Notes under the pieces: generated by a model | Told to the model about the DNA's origin: nothing | Database searches by the model: none | What the model saw: only the letters and a program-made list of their open reading frames with translations | Program-made: the position numbers and the translations under genes | Origin: Perca fluviatilis | Lineage: Eukaryota > Chordata > Actinopteri > Perciformes > Percidae | Length of the DNA: 64,000 bases | NCBI RefSeq assembly: GCF_010015445.1 | Contig: NC_053123.1 | Coordinates: forward strand, 11,729,434 to 11,793,433 | Direction: 5' to 3' | Shown here: piece after piece, positions 23,532 through 37,729 of the stretch | Layout of the letters: every line of letters starts with the position of its first letter | How positions within the stretch are numbered: position 1 is the stretch's first letter

Positions 23532-26500
23532 CTTTTTCGAACAGCAAAAAGACACAACCCACTCACTCATAATCAAAATGATATATCTTCCACGACAAAA
23601 CCGTCTTTAGCAAGTGTTAATAAAATGCCCTGGAGTATTAACCAGACGACAGCCAAGATCTCTTTTTTGTTGTTTCAGTAAGAATTAATGTCAATTAGCT
23701 ACAGCTGTAGTAAATTTTTTTGTCATCGGTTATTGACTTAAATTTCTGCTTGCTACAGCGTGATTAGACACTTAATTATGTTTTAATTAAGATTGCAATT
23801 TAAAATTTCAATATAAAAATTATTTTGTGATTGTTGTTGCGTCTGTTATATGCGTCTATTCTCGCTTTACCCTTTTCCCTTTTCTTTGCACTTTCTGCCT
23901 ATCTTTACAATAACGAATTTGCTCTTTCTTTATTGTTTCACATTTTACAATTGGACACAGGTCTGAAATACAGTGCACCACACTCCCTAATATAGATATT
24001 GTATCACTCTTCATGCAAACCTTCATTGTAACTCTACCTTTTTAACCAACATCGGTAACGTCCCTTCCTCGCAAATGTGTTATGTCCACGTCTTGTTTGT
24101 GGACTGTAAATCTTTCAACTAATGTTGGCAGCTTCGTCATCGGGCCCTGTCAATGTTGACAAAACACTTGACCTTCAGGTGCAGTGAAATGTCATCTGAT
24201 TTAGCACAGCCCGTTTGAATTGCCACCACTCATGTTGTCATCCAAGCGCTGCATTTTGGTTAGGAATTGTCTGAGCAAATGCATTACAGTATAATGAGCT
24301 TGCTTATATCATTTGGACACAGCATTTGCATGTGTGTGTGTGTGTGCGTGCATGCACTTTAGTTTAATTGTAAAGAATATGACAATGGATGACTATGCAT
24401 TGCATGGTATTCTTTAACTTGTATACCAATTTGTTGGTCTTATAAATGTGAAACAGCTAGGCCTCTTTTGCCCTGCATAAAAGAGATACTAGATTTATGC
24501 CCTACAAATCTTTGAAGTGGCATTCATGCTTAAAACCCTGCTTTTATCCAAAATGACAGTGAGCAAAGCCATGCTGCACTGAGCGCTTGCAAAGCTAAAG
24601 ATGGCATTGTGGATTGCTTTGTCATTATACATGTATAATGCAATGTTTAATTTATTTTAAGGCAAAATACAATGTTGTCTCTGCTCATCCCTTTTTTTCT
24701 TAATTTGTACTTCTCCTTCAGCTAACACAGTTTTGTCCAGTTTAACGTCTGTCAGGCTGTATTTACCTACATTCCTCATGTCCCCTCCTCACGTGATACC
24801 AAGCCATGTTGTTTAAACAAGCGTGTAACTCTAGTCATGTTCCCCAATGGTGTTGTCAAGATTAATTCCGTGTTTTCCTAATGCATGCTAATGAGAAAGC
24901 TGTGTGCATTTGATTGTCAATAATGTGAAATACGGCCCTGCTCCCTAAATGCTGGCTCCGTTCAATAACCTATTAACGTTGAATCACAGATAACTTGGCG
25001 CACATCAGGAAAGCAATCTGAAATTTGTGCTGACATTGATCCAGCAGGAAGGAGACCTATTGCTCCGATTAACACTGTTGCCCCAGGAGAGGAGTCCCTT
25101 AGCCATTAATAGCCCACTGTCCTAGATTGTACTTAGACCACATAAAATGCTTATATTTATGAGACACATAGGTGCAAAGCAGAATAGTAGAGTAAAACCA
25201 ACCTTTTTAACCATCTCTGGGAGCTGTGTTGTTGTTTCATTTTCAGGTAATATTCTAGCCAACACTATGTTTTGATCTGTCAATATAACATAATTTGCTG
25301 ATTACACTATGATGTAAAGACTACTGCGTACATTGATACATCTAAACTATTTACTTATTATACAGTAGCAGTCAGAGCCACTGTGTGTATGCTGGGAAAT
25401 CTGTTCTCATAGTGATGTGTTTACATAAAGCTAACAGTCGATGTTATGAATGTTTAAGCAGTGTTGCACCAAATTATTGGAAAGATAAATTTGCACTTTG
25501 TGGCACAAAACATCTCTCCTCTAACACTAATTTAACAATGAGTAAACTGTGATTAAACTTTAATCTCTTTTTTTGTTGCTGATTTTTTTTTTAGCTACAT
25601 TTTAAGATCTTTAAGATGTGACATTTGAGGTGCCCTTAATACCAAACATATGCATTTGAAGTTTGGAGGTTTGAATTCTTAGTTTCAGTTTCTTGCACTT
25701 CGGGTCTCATCTCAGAACCAGCTAATGGGTGTCCTGACACATTTTAAACAGTGCACAGGAACATCTGTAAAATGCCACGGACCCTTTCTAATTGTGCCAA
25801 TTATTTGAATACCAGATGTCTGTGTGCTTCTGTAGTTTAATGCCAACTCATGGGAGGCTGCTATAATTAGACCCACTCAAAATGTGATTGTCTGATCTTA
25901 CAACAAGATGAAAAGCATATAACATGCATCATGGCTGGAAAAGACAAATAGCTCAGCCATTAAACACCCCCAGGAACTTGAAAGGGAAAAAAATGACATT
26001 GTTTCAAAATTGCAGTCTCATCCATTTAATAATATACACAGTGATAAGGGCATCTCCTTAGAAAAATATGACCAGTAATGAGGTATGGCATCGCTGTTTA
26101 CGCCTGTCCTTGACATTCACTTTGAGAATAAGGAAAGGGGGTAACAGCATCTTTCTAAACAGATCTGGAAAGTCCACGGGAAGGGATAAATGTCAGTGGG
26201 CTTCACTCACAAATCAGGGCTTTTTTCTTCCTCTCTGACCTTCACCATGTCTACTCTACAAAGAATTAGCAGGATATTAATAAATAATTGGTATGTATAC
26301 TATGATGAAAGGGATCCCCAGAGACAGATTGAATATGTCTTGCATAAAAGCATGCCCTTGAACTGACAATTAATTAGTGCGTTTAGGTAATGATAAATAA
26401 TTAATTAGCATGACATTGAGAGACTTCTGGGACAGGGCGACAACTGGATGAATTACCAAGCTTCACCGTAAGCCAAGTATGAGACTGTCGCCCATGCCAC

Positions 26501-28969
26501 ATAAATCCATTGTCTATTTGAATATCAGTGTAATCTAATTGGTGTCATCATATCTCTCTTGGTGAGAGCTTCACCTAAGGATACCATTTGGCTGCTCCAG
26601 TGGAAGTGTACTGCGAACAGATCAATAGATGTAGTTGGCATGATTATGTTACGATTATAACAGGAGAGAGTCTTGTAAAGCCTGGTGATTTGAAGAGAGG
26701 TGCCACACCTCTTGGCACAGTTCCTTCGGCTGAAACAGCTCAGTGGGAAACAGAGCGGTCAGTGAGATTGGCTGCGGCCCTGCTTTAGGACCAGCTGGCT
26801 CGAGAGCAGAATTAGAGCCTCCCTCCTTGTTTCCACCTGCCGTATGCTGATCAAGTGTTCCAAGTCAAGCCATTATTTGCTTCATTTCCTTGCCGAATAA
26901 TTCACCTTGCAAGCAAGTCAGCTGTTCTCCCTATATGGCATGACATCTCCCTGCTTATGAAAATATCTAAAATAAATCTAATGGTGAAAGCTTCGAAAAG
27001 TGTGCTGGTATTAATTCAACCAATACTTAGTATAGATAATTAGTATAGAGTATGAACTTTTACCAGAATAATAATTGGAGCAAAGTGTCAACATGAATTT
27101 TACTCTTCAAATATCCTTTAAATATAATAACCACAACAGAGCCAGTTCTCTTCCGTATAGGCCTCTGAATAATTGAACTTACCGCTCTTAGAATTCAGTT
27201 ATGATGTGGACAATGAATCAGAACTGATCCTTACGGAGGTTATGATGATACTCTGAAGAGGTCACCTTTAACCGTGCCTCTTTCTAATGCAGGTTATGCA
27301 GGACTATGGCCTGATCTAACCAGACATCGCCTGTATACAGAGTAGATGCCACTGAATAAATAAAACCCTCACCCCTCCAAACACCATTGAGATGCCAGGA
27401 TTAGCATCTCATTAGACAGTACTTGCGCTGGTGGTTTGTGGACAAAAGAGTGCGAAGCCAAGCAAAAGAGGGACTGTTTGATGCCTGTTCTCTGTATGTG
27501 GAAGAGATTTAGGTTCTTGCTTTCCCTGGAGAGTTCATTTTATAAATGTAAAAGAATGCAGCCTTTTTTTTTGGAAAGGGATTTCCTTTTTGTGGATACT
27601 ATGAGCTTGTTGTGAGGCATGATTGCCTGCTCTGTTACACCAGCTGCATCATTACAGAGCTGTGAAAGATATGTTGGTTGAAGGTAGACAAGGCAAAATT
27701 CACCCATGTAATATTTTTTTTAAGTGTAAGATTATTGCTGAAATCCATACACCCAGTAAGACAGTGTAATCTAAAGAATACTTGCACTGAAAAACTTAGT
27801 GACAGTTTGCTTCTGAGATAAATTGGCCTCAGCAAAAGTGTCTCCTGCTGGTGGCCAGTCTGTGTTATCTGCGCCATGAACATGCAATTTCCCCTTGATT
27901 GTCTTCCCCACGGATAAGTAAACACATTCAGCAGAGCAGTAAACTACAAAAGACAAGAGCCCTAAAGACTTTGGTAATAATCTACCTGAGGAGACAAATT
28001 CAAACCCTAATTCTTAGAGATTCTGAAAATTTTAGGTATTCAGATTGTCAGCCTGCCGTAAACATGTGGTCTCTTTTGAAGCATCCATTTATTAAGATAA
28101 AACTTGGATGTCAGTTTGTTCTTTCTGCATTGCTCCAGAATACGAAGCAAAAAAAAACTTTGTATCCACTCTGATTTCCTAGATGTCTCTGAGAGATGTA
28201 CTAGAACTGACAGATATGAATGAAATATGAAACGCCTGGATTGCCTGGACAACTTCACACCACCACCTCAATTTAGCCGTACAAACAGCCCTTTGCAGCA
28301 TTGGTTTGCTAGGTTAATGTTACAGAACTGCATGGAACAAAGTTTAAAAAGGTCAATGTTGGTATTTTAATGGTATTCCCAGGTGTGCTGTGTAGCAAGT
28401 TGAACTACAGAGTTTTTATTCCCATACGGATTGTGAAACATATTTCCAGGTGAAATGACATCCCTTGCATTTATATTCTATATATGGAGGCTGAAGTCTG
28501 AATGTTGATTGAAATGGCGGTGTTTACTTTTGGTTGTTGATGGTACCATAATCTCTTTCCAACTTTGACGACTGTTCCCTGTTAGTGTGCAACACTATCA
28601 TAACAATCTTCATGTCACTATGAGCAGAGCAAGAAATCATACTGTGAATGTTACTAAAGTTAAACTGCCTTGCTCTGCCTTGCCATCGTGACATGTAGGC
28701 AGTGTCTGAAATTACCTTTTTAGCTCTCTGCCAAGGGCTGTAAACTAAAAAATTACCTGCCAAGAATACCGCCCCTTATCAGCCACAATATTTAATATAT
28801 ATTTTTCATAAGAAAATGTCACACTACAGGCTCTTCTAAATCAGGTACTGCATGTGGATTAGTTTTAATACTAGCTTATTTTGGCATACTCTTTTAATGT
28901 TTCAGACCTGATATGTACATTGGAATCACAGTGGAATATGGTTAAATAGGGTTAAAGGAACAGTTCAAC
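23532..28969 (+). other. Intron 1, long repeat-poor stretch
   Basis: No transposon ends, no exon. A short GT tract lies at 24331-24350. Parts look like candidate conserved regulatory DNA: balanced composition at 24840-25130, and homeodomain-type TAATTAG sites close together at about 26371-26412. Open frames here (for example 26588-26788, 27635-27925) have no domains. The absence of repeats across 5 kb in this otherwise transposon-dense intron is notable, but conservation cannot be tested from one sequence. Confidence 0.4.
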
Positions 28970-29449
28970 TAGAGCTGTAACAATTCAAAATTTTGCTGTA
29001 CAATTAATTGTCTAAAAAATAATTGCGATTAACAATATAATTGTCTCTTTAAATGAAATTGAAAAAGATTTATCAATGTAATACTTTATTAAACAAATGA
29101 AAGTTTTGAATGATTCCAGGAAACATCTTTTGGTTATGTGACCCAGATGTTGTAGTAACAACGCCTCTTTATTATCATAAAAACATTTTTTCTAACTGTA
29201 TCCCCCCTTTTTGTCACTATGAATGTGTATAGAGTCAAGTGCCAACAACTAACAATTTAAATAATATTAAATATATAGTCCGACTGATATTCACTTACAT
29301 AATTACAATTTGGCACATCTAAACTAAATCAACAATTACCTGTCATGCGCATTACTTTAGCTAATATTAGAAATGAATTGCGGTTAAACGTAAATATAGC
29401 GATTATTTAAAAATAATTGACAATATTAGACTATTATTTAATAATTCAA
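28970..29449. repeat. MITE-like repeat with AATTGCGATTAA motifs
   Basis: Starts AGAGCTGTAACAATTC and contains AATTGCGATTAACAATATAA near the left and GCGGTTAAACGTAAATATAG plus GATTATTTAAAAATAATTG near the right. This is the arrangement of the fish 'GGGCTGTAAC' MITE family. The expected right terminus is missing, possibly lost where the next repeat starts. Confidence 0.5.
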
Positions 29450-30125
29450 AATCAAAAATAGATATTTTTCCTCTTACCTGTAGTGCTATTAATCAGTCTA
29501 GATGGTTTTGGTCTGAGTTGCCCAGTGAAGATATCAGCCGTGGAGATGTCTGCTTTCTGTCCACTGTAATGGAACTATATTGCACTTGGCTTGTAGTGTT
29601 TAAAGCGCCAAAAAATACATTTGAAAAACTCAACAGCAATGTCTCTTTCAAGAAGGTCTGACCTGTTTACTCAAGATTATCCACAGACCTGGTTGTGATC
29701 GGTTTCATGTAGGAAGTATTTTCTTTTTTTACCGAACTAGACCCACCATCCACATCATGGTGCAGAAAGAAGCATACTCATGGACTCATGCTTGTGACAA
29801 TGTAAGGTGTACACTTTAATGGCGTCCTCCTCGGTTGAGCTCAGGTGAGCTATAAACTAATCTCTAATCTTCAAGTTAGCAATTGGACCATGAAGGACTG
29901 CAAAGTGATACGGTTGTTGGATGTAGTTCAGTAGAAAGAAAATAGTTCCTGTAAGAAACTGTCCACAACCAGGTCTTTGGATTATCTTAAGTAACTGGGT
30001 CATGGTTTCTTAAAAGAGACAATGCTGTGAGTTTTTCAAATATATATATTTTTGGTGCTTTGAGCACCACAAGCCAAGTGCCATCTAGTTCCATTGTTTT
30101 CTAGAGAAGGCAACTGACACAGTAG
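29450..30125. mobile_element. Second fold-back element, arms partly eroded
   Basis: A left-arm stretch at about 29565-29650 (GTAATGGAACTATATTGCAC, then TTGGCTTGTAGTG) is complementary to a right-arm stretch at about 30015-30100 (CACAAGCCAAGTGCCATCTA). More internally, CCACAGACCTGGTTGTGATC near 29680 pairs with the CCACAACCAGGTCTTTGGAT block near 29963. The outer right arm is truncated compared with the left. I recognise the family from fish genomes. No coding capacity. Confidence 0.7.
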
Positions 30126-31422
30126 TAGTACACAGCAGAAGACAATAGTACTCAACATTTGGTTTTTTAGATGGTTGGATTTGCTGAAATGTTTCAAAAG
30201 TTGATTTCACTGCAAGAAATAGGGAGCCTCTTCAGGATGATAGGTTAGAAATGTTTTTTTTATCAGGCACATGGTGAACAGTCCATGAAAGGTTTTTGAA
30301 GTTGATACAAAAGGGCATAGACACAAGCAAAAACACAAAATACAACTGTAGCAGCAATGGACCACAGTATGTGCACAATCTGTGTGTTAATAAAATGTGT
30401 GTTAATAAAACATACATGTTGCATTATTTAAGCTGGTATATATACTATGTAGTATACATTTAACAGTGAATAAATAACATTGACATTGGAATCATTTAAG
30501 TTGTAAAACATACTTTGAGTTTTTATTTTTACTCTGTTGGTATTGTGAAGAGAGAAATAAACGGCAAGAGTATAGATGTATGAAACTAACAGGCTAAGTC
30601 TTGATTTAGTTGTTTCTTAACAGGAAAATAGATTTAAACATTCACCCTTGTTCTAAGACAGTGTGAACACATCTTCTATTCTGCCTACACTAGAGGAGGC
30701 ACCGGCCGTGACTTGCATTATCACACCTGTTTGGTTCCTTTAGTCTGGAACAAAGAATAAAAATGATATATTGTTGTCCTTGAGTTCTTGTCCATTTTGG
30801 GGTTACAGTGAATAGACATAGAGTGAGGTAAACATGAAGTCACATGGACAGACAGGTAACTCATTCGTTGGACAGTTTTGGTGGCTTGTCGTCCTGCATC
30901 ATCAGCACGACATGGACCTTCAGGGTGAAATCAAGGTTTATTTTGGTGACTGATAGAAGGTTGTGCTGCACTTCACTGTGCTCTGTGGCTTTATTCAGCA
31001 TCTAGGGTGTCCCAATTAGAGCTCACAAAGAAATTGTTGGCATTATTAAAGGACACTGCAACTGGATATCAGCTGTCTGACATAATGACAGAGTTAAAAA
31101 TGCAGGAGAGAAATTAAGGTGTCTTGTACTGTAATATTATGCCTTGACCAAATAGTCTTTGGTTTAACCTAACCAAACCATAACAATAGCAGGGGCAGGT
31201 CCAAAAAGGGTCGTATGAATAATAACGGCCATTGGTTACGGTTTTGGCAGCCACTGACAATGTTGTGCTGAGAGAAGGGGCACCAAATCAGAAAACACTC
31301 ACATGGGGCACTGGCTTGTTGCCCAACCAACCTGTGTATCTGTGATCTCCCACTCCTAATACATTGTGAAGTTTAAGGAAATAAAATGACTTGGCTAGGT
31401 ATTCAAACCAATCACCCCTTCC
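30126..31422 (+). other. Intron 1, nothing recognised
   Basis: No exon or bounded repeat. A tandem TAATAAAAYRTGTGT pair lies at about 30389-30416. Confidence 0.35.
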
Positions 31423-32259
31423 TAGGGCTGCAGCTATCGATTATTCCATTGATTAATTGAGAAATTGAATAAGAAATACTTTTGTTTTATTGAAGAGCAA
31501 TAATATACATGAGTGGTTTAATTTTCAGGAACAATTTACATTTTTATTGCCTACATTGCTTACAATATTATTTCTCAAAAAACTAAACATATTTAGTGCA
31601 TTTAAGTGCCATATTACATTGTTTTTAAAGAAAACATTTTCTGAAATGCCAAACAACCTCAAACTAAGGCATACATTTAACATACATAAACATCGCCTTA
31701 AGTTGTGCAACTTAACTTTCAGAACTACAAGTTTCAACCTGAGACTATTCTATATATAGGCCTATATATAACTTATACTTATGTATTTGATTACAATGCT
31801 ACACATCTTTGTTACACTTTATGCTAGTAGATCGTTGATCAGCTGTTTCTCCGTGAAGAGAGAGTGAGAGAAAGAGGTGCGCAACAATCAGCTGTTTTTC
31901 CGAAGGGATAGTCAACAAGTCGGCTCTTTAGATCAAATTGTGGTCCCAACTACGTATTTTCTTGTCTTTGTTTTTGGTAGTTGTTGTGTTTGGTGTAGTT
32001 TCATCGTCCATATGACTCTGTGATTTACTTTTGTCGGGTTCGCTTTGTGGAATGAATGAGTAAGTTAGACTGGATGTTTTCTGTTGAGATGCTGAAGCAC
32101 TGACATTGTGCTATTATGTGGTAAGCTAGCTCAATTTTGCAGTAGACACACTGTACAGCGTTTTAATTACATTTGAAATTATTCCACACTTTGGACACTT
32201 TCTGTTGTTTTTTTAGTAATCTAATTATTCAAGGTACTCGAGGAATCGTTTCAGCCCTA
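31423..32259. mobile_element. hAT-like MITE, 'TAGGGCTGCAGC' family
   Basis: The left terminus TAGGGCTGCAG and the right terminus TTTCAGCCCTA form an imperfect inverted repeat. Sub-terminal ATCGATTATTCCATTGATTA and TAATTATTCAAGGTACTCGA are typical of this family. The 8 bp on each side (CCCCTTCC and CCCAGTCC) agree at six positions, consistent with an aged hAT target duplication. No transposase remains. Confidence 0.7.
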
Positions 32260-34396
32260 CCCAGTCCTAAGACTCCAGTGGTATAACATGATACCACTGT
32301 ACTTCCATTGTTGCCATTGAATGTTTTCATTAGGGTTGGGGGATATGTTAAATATTTTCCATTCGATCACCATCAGCCCAACATCCAGCAATTGTCGAAC
32401 ATATTCGAAGAAGAAACGGCACATATTGTGTTTGTGGTAGACAATCATAAAGAAGCAGATCCATTAGTGTGCAAAAGTGGACATAATTGCCATCTCAGAG
32501 TGAAATCTTGGAAGTTGCCAGCTAACTATGCCACTACTTTATCAGATCATATTTTTTTATAATAAGAGATGTTGAAAGGATGGAGCTATTTGCGTGTTTA
32601 TCCTGTTAGCATTAGTAAAGATGATGTCAGCGAGGGATTATTGTCATAATTTAAAAGGAAAGAAAAAGGGCATGATCATATGATGGAAAGGAGGTGGGAG
32701 GCACTGCCATTCTCTCCCAAGGCCAGTCATGTAATTTATTTTTCAGATTCACAGGCACAGAGAAAAATGATCAAACAGAGCAGAAGTGAAACCAAAAAGC
32801 TGCAGTTGCTCAGAACCATCAGGCAGCAGAAGTTAAATGCTACAGCTTTGTGTAGACTGAATAATGGACAGCTACTCAGAGCCATTGTCTTACTTTGATG
32901 TAACAGTGTGTGGAGGCCAGCAGAACAAAGTGTAAGAACCAAGGCGTTCAAATGTTACTATCCAGACAGTAATATACACCAATTGCAGTTTGTAGGGCCA
33001 TATTTGCAAATAACAATTTACTATTTTTGAATGGACTTCTGTGTCAAATAAAAAATGCTAATAACTAATATTGATTTTAAAATGTTACTGTTTATTTTTT
33101 TTCTGTATTCGGATTTAATTCATGTGTGCTTGTCTATTAGAGGACACTAACAAAGTGTGATGCGTTGTCCTAAATCGGGACAGGTATTAATAAATAATTT
33201 ACATTTAATTGATAAAGTCTACTGGAGAAAACTAATTACATGGAATGTTTCAGAAAAAAACAACATTAATACTGTATCTGTATTGGCCTAGATGACTATA
33301 AACATTGAAAATTGATTAAAAAAAAAATCCTAACAAGTATTGCCATTATATATTATTAGGTGGGAATTGCAGTATTCTTTCAGATTTTTTCACCAGCCAC
33401 ATATAGCAGAATTTGCTGCTCATCATCATGAGAAAATGCATAAGTAGAAATGAATCCCTGTAAATGTGGGGATTCAGGTTACTGCGTGAAATGTAAGATG
33501 TGATTCAAACAATCTTAAAGCTGGTAACACCTCCTGTGAAATATTGATAAATGTGTCTGGGAACTACTACTCTTACAGTCTCCCCATGCTGGAAAGTTAA
33601 GATCATTTGATCACCCACCTCAGAGACATCTGCAGCAGTGATTTACTCCCAGTATTTTATTTTATATTTTATCCAGCCGATCATCTATCTTGGCCCAGCA
33701 CATGGAGCCTGGATTTGCCCTCTGTATTCTGTCTTCAAGATTACAACAGGTTCAGCAGCCTGTCCACCGCCCACCACTCAGCTGAAGCCTTTTGTGGGGC
33801 CTGTGGGACGTGGCTTGGTGCCGGTGATCCTGAGATGTTGCTGCAAGTTTAATCCCCACACTGTGAGAAATAAGGTTCTCCTGCTCTCCCTCTTGCTCTT
33901 GCAACTTTGATCAAGCCCTAATGTGATTAGGCAGTGACCCTGACATGACTGGCCCGGAACTTGTAAAAGAAGTCAGGGGAGGGGGGGTTAGGAGGGAGTC
34001 TGATCTGACCAGTAAACCAGGAGAAGAAAGGAATTATTCTGAAGGTGTCTTTCCTCTGTTGCTGCTCTGCCTTGTGGGTAATAAAGGTTTCATGTATTCG
34101 TTTTACCCTGGCAAAAATTGCAATCTATAATGACCTGACATTTCTTCTTTAAAACTAGCCATGAGGCTCATGATTTGAATGTTAACCAGGGCTGTACTTG
34201 ATGTAAGGTGCAGTCTACTGGGAGGAAGCATCTTTTAAATTTTACAGGATCTCCTCTCAGTTGAGTCTTGGTGGTAAATTAATGAAAATCCTCTGCTTCC
34301 TGTATTACAGAGCAAAATGTGTGTACATATCCCATCATTGCAGTATATCTCCATAAATAACATATTTCAGTTATTCAAATAAGACTATGGCTGGAC
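32260..34396 (+). other. Intron 1, nothing recognised
   Basis: No exon or clear repeat ends. The overlapping frames at 33607-33910 show no domain. Confidence 0.35.
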
Positions 34397-34400
34397 TATA

Positions 34401-34442
<42 letters not shown>

Positions 34443-34475
34443 ATGAATTAATTAATTATATATAATATAATATAT
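34397..34475. repeat. (AT)n microsatellite, interrupted
   Basis: About 20 AT units followed by a degenerate TAAT/ATTA part. Confidence 0.9.
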
Positions 34476-35378
34476 CATGCACAAAGCCTGTTTACTGTGT
34501 CATGTACTGGACTGCTCCCATATGTGCTGCACATTATTCTTGCCGTCCACTCACTGATGATGTGTGTGGGGGGGAACGCGGGCCTTAACTTCAGAGGCCA
34601 AATGTGTCAAGTTTCGATATATTAACTTCACTCTAATGGACTTTATCAGCTATAGTGCAGAAAGTCATGGAGATTAAAGCGAGAGGGAGTGGATGTTTTA
34701 TTATTTTAGCATTTTGTTTGGTTCCCTGCATGCCAGCAGTTGCATGAGGATACTTAAAATGCCTTTTGGAATCTGTTGAATATGGCATCATGCTTCATAT
34801 TGAGGTACCTGCATTTCCTCTACTTATACGAGGCTCGCCACAACCCTGTAATCCTCACTTGTAATTAGTTCACAATAATTCAGGGCTATGGTTTATTTGT
34901 TTAGTGCCCCAACATGTTGGTATGATGCTCTCAAGGTTTGCACAAATGTTCAAAGTACAAACTTGTATACCATAGAAAAAAGAGAAATATATCTGACATG
35001 TTCACCATGTTTTTAAAAAGTATTCTGGTCAGATACTAGTATGAAGATCCCCCTACGTATTGTGTATTCCTTACTTGCTTTGGCAACCCAAAGGGGACAA
35101 TGTCAAAGAAGAGACAGAATGTGAAATATGTCCTGTACAATTGGCAGTGAGATGGAAAAAGATGCTGCACCACAAGGGATCGTTTGCCATTAGTCTAGAA
35201 TGAGAGAGCTGGTGTGGAAATGGAAATAGGTAGATTTACCGATATGATGGTGCTTTGGATCAAGAAAAATGTGTATCAAATTGTTGATTGCACTTGAAGT
35301 TTACTTTTGACCAAATATGAGGGAAATGAGCTGATCTATATATTGTTCTACAGACATTTAAAACATGGATTTGGGCCT
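34476..35378 (+). other. Intron 1, nothing recognised
   Basis: No exon, no bounded repeat. Confidence 0.35.
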
Positions 35379-35947
35379 TAGGGGTGTGTGATATGGTGAT
35401 AGTAGATCATGAACAATTTAAATGTCTCTATGATCTGCCTTTACAGCAAATTCGCTATATGTCGTGCTACAGTGCATATTCTATCAGCAGTGTTTCCGCT
35501 TGCATACGGCGCAGCCCCGCTGCTTAATAATTAACGCTGCAGCTATATACAAATCTCCCCAAATGCAATAAACTTGCTATCTCTACTTTAAGCAGCATAA
35601 GTCAGGGCTGAGCGAGGATTACAGTTGTTGTCGGACTCCGTTTAAAAAATAGCCTTTTCAGTGCTATGTTTTTTATCAGCAGCCGGTCATATAGTAACTT
35701 AGGAGGCAATTTGTGTGCTCTGATTACCAGTCTTAATTTTGTTTTAATGAGAACTCAACTCCTAGCATTTTCTCACCACTGTTTCGGAAGAAGGAAATAA
35801 CAGGACTAACAGTAAATGAGTGTTGTACAGTATTTCTAATCGTGGATTTCGAAAAGTAATGATAAATATTTGGAAAAGTGACTGATAAGTATTTCAAGAA
35901 TGTTAAATTTGAGAACGGAATTTCTTGTGTTGTTCTGTTACCTTGTA

Positions 35948-36009
<62 letters not shown>

Positions 36010-36148
36010 TATGTTTGTGTTTGTTTGTAATGTTCAATAACTTAATAGTTTTATAAACTAACATGAAAAGAATAGTGACTAGATTGTGGATCATGGTCCA
36101 GCCTGAAAAAATTGTGATATGAGCTTTTTGCCATATCGCCCACCCCTA
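35379..36148. mobile_element. MITE with TA target, 'GGGGTGTGTGATATGG' ends
   Basis: Left end TAGGGGTGTGTGATATGG, right end CCATATCGCCCACCCCTA: inverted repeats of about 16 bp with mismatches, each beside a TA dinucleotide. Inside lies a (TA)n run (35950-36003) and a block at 35633-35825 that is also present at 39587-39755. Non-coding. Confidence 0.65.
35950..36003. repeat. (TA)n microsatellite
   Basis: About 27 uninterrupted AT units within the MITE. The isoleucine/tyrosine-rich minus frame over it is an artefact. Confidence 0.95.
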
Positions 36149-37700
36149 ATGGGTTTAATAAAGCGTCATAATTTACTGACAACACATAACCATTATAACA
36201 GTTGATGACGTTTGAGTTACTGCACAGAGTGACTCACTCTAACATCCGGGTTTGAGTCAGTGACTCATATTAACAGCAACCAATATAGGAACACTGCTAG
36301 GTATCATGTACAACCACTGCATCCTTCCCATCCATTGAATTATAGTACCAGACCTGATGGTCTTACTATGCTACAACAGAGCACCAGAACTCTCCAGGCG
36401 CTGGCAGCCCATAGATGCTGCCTGCCTGACTGCGTCTCTAGTCCCTCCGCATTCAACAGCGTCATTCAAGGCCGTGTGGGGCTAGACAGGAACATAAACT
36501 AACACGGATGCCTGCATGGTGGCCTTGATAGATCGGGCAATAAATATACCATTTGAGCAAGGTTCATTTCTTTGCATGGCCTATTTTACAATTGTTTTTT
36601 CTGGTCAGTAAATAAAAGGACTACAGATTGAATCAATTATAATGAAGATCAGTGGGTTAATCTAAGTATCTCTAGCGCTAAGAGCTCATTGTGCTGTGGT
36701 GTTTTTGCAGTGCACTTCCCAGAGTTCACTTGCCAACTGCTCATAGATAGAAACAGCTGTACCACCATTCCATAAATGGCAGATTGAGGAGGTAATGGCA
36801 CATTTTAAACTTTATTGAATTACTAAAGCACGCCACCAGAGGTTCAACTGCCAGGCATTAAGATTTGGTGTCAATATGGTGACATTAAGGTTATCAGATC
36901 TTTGCATAGTATTCTGACTATAGGTGGACATTTGTCAGATCACATTGAGGGTGGTGGTTTGCAATGCAGATGGAAGATTTTAAATGCAAAATAAAATATT
37001 GGTAGCCTGTTGTAGGGTGGCCATGTTAAAATTACCTGTGATCATAACAGAAAGGTTAACATTTTGGCTACACACACTGCTGTTATGCATGGGTGGATAC
37101 ATCCTTGGCCTTTGGGCAGCTATTTTTAAGAAATTGTATAAAATTATTATAGTAAGTTATTCCATTTAGCTCCTTGTGTAAATTAAGCTGAGTGCTGGTC
37201 TGGTGCTTACTTTGAGAGCCACTGATTTTAACACGCAAAAAACCAAACCCACACTTTGCATTATACGCAGGGGTTTTCAAAGTCCGACACTGTATTTTTG
37301 GACATTGGGCTAATTATATCCTCTGAAAGTCTAAAAATATTTATATCATGAATTTGTATTCAGATTTGATGAGCTGTGACTCACAAATTTGTGTGCCAAT
37401 TGCAGCTATCTGGGGTAACGACATTAAAGTAACTATAGTGGTGAATTGCTGTCACAACCACTGCTGCAGCTGCAACTGCTGACCGTGTTGATAAGCTGGC
37501 CAAATCAGTGAACCAAACTGCAATTACTAACTTCCCATTGTTTTCAGCGCATCAGCATCTACCTGTCCCTTTCACCTCACTCAGTACCGTTGCCTCATGT
37601 CTCTCCCTCCAAACACCCCCTGCATTATAGTAGCCATATATTTGAAGAGAGTTTAGGTGCCTTAGTTAGTGAGTAAATAAATACTGTAGGTTATTATTTG
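36149..37700 (+). other. Intron 1, nothing recognised
   Basis: No exon or bounded repeat. The motif TGAGTCAGTGACTCA around 36253-36267 carries two AP-1-type half sites. Confidence 0.35.
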
Positions 37701-37729
37701 GTAAATGAATTTGTCAGACTTGATTTGTA

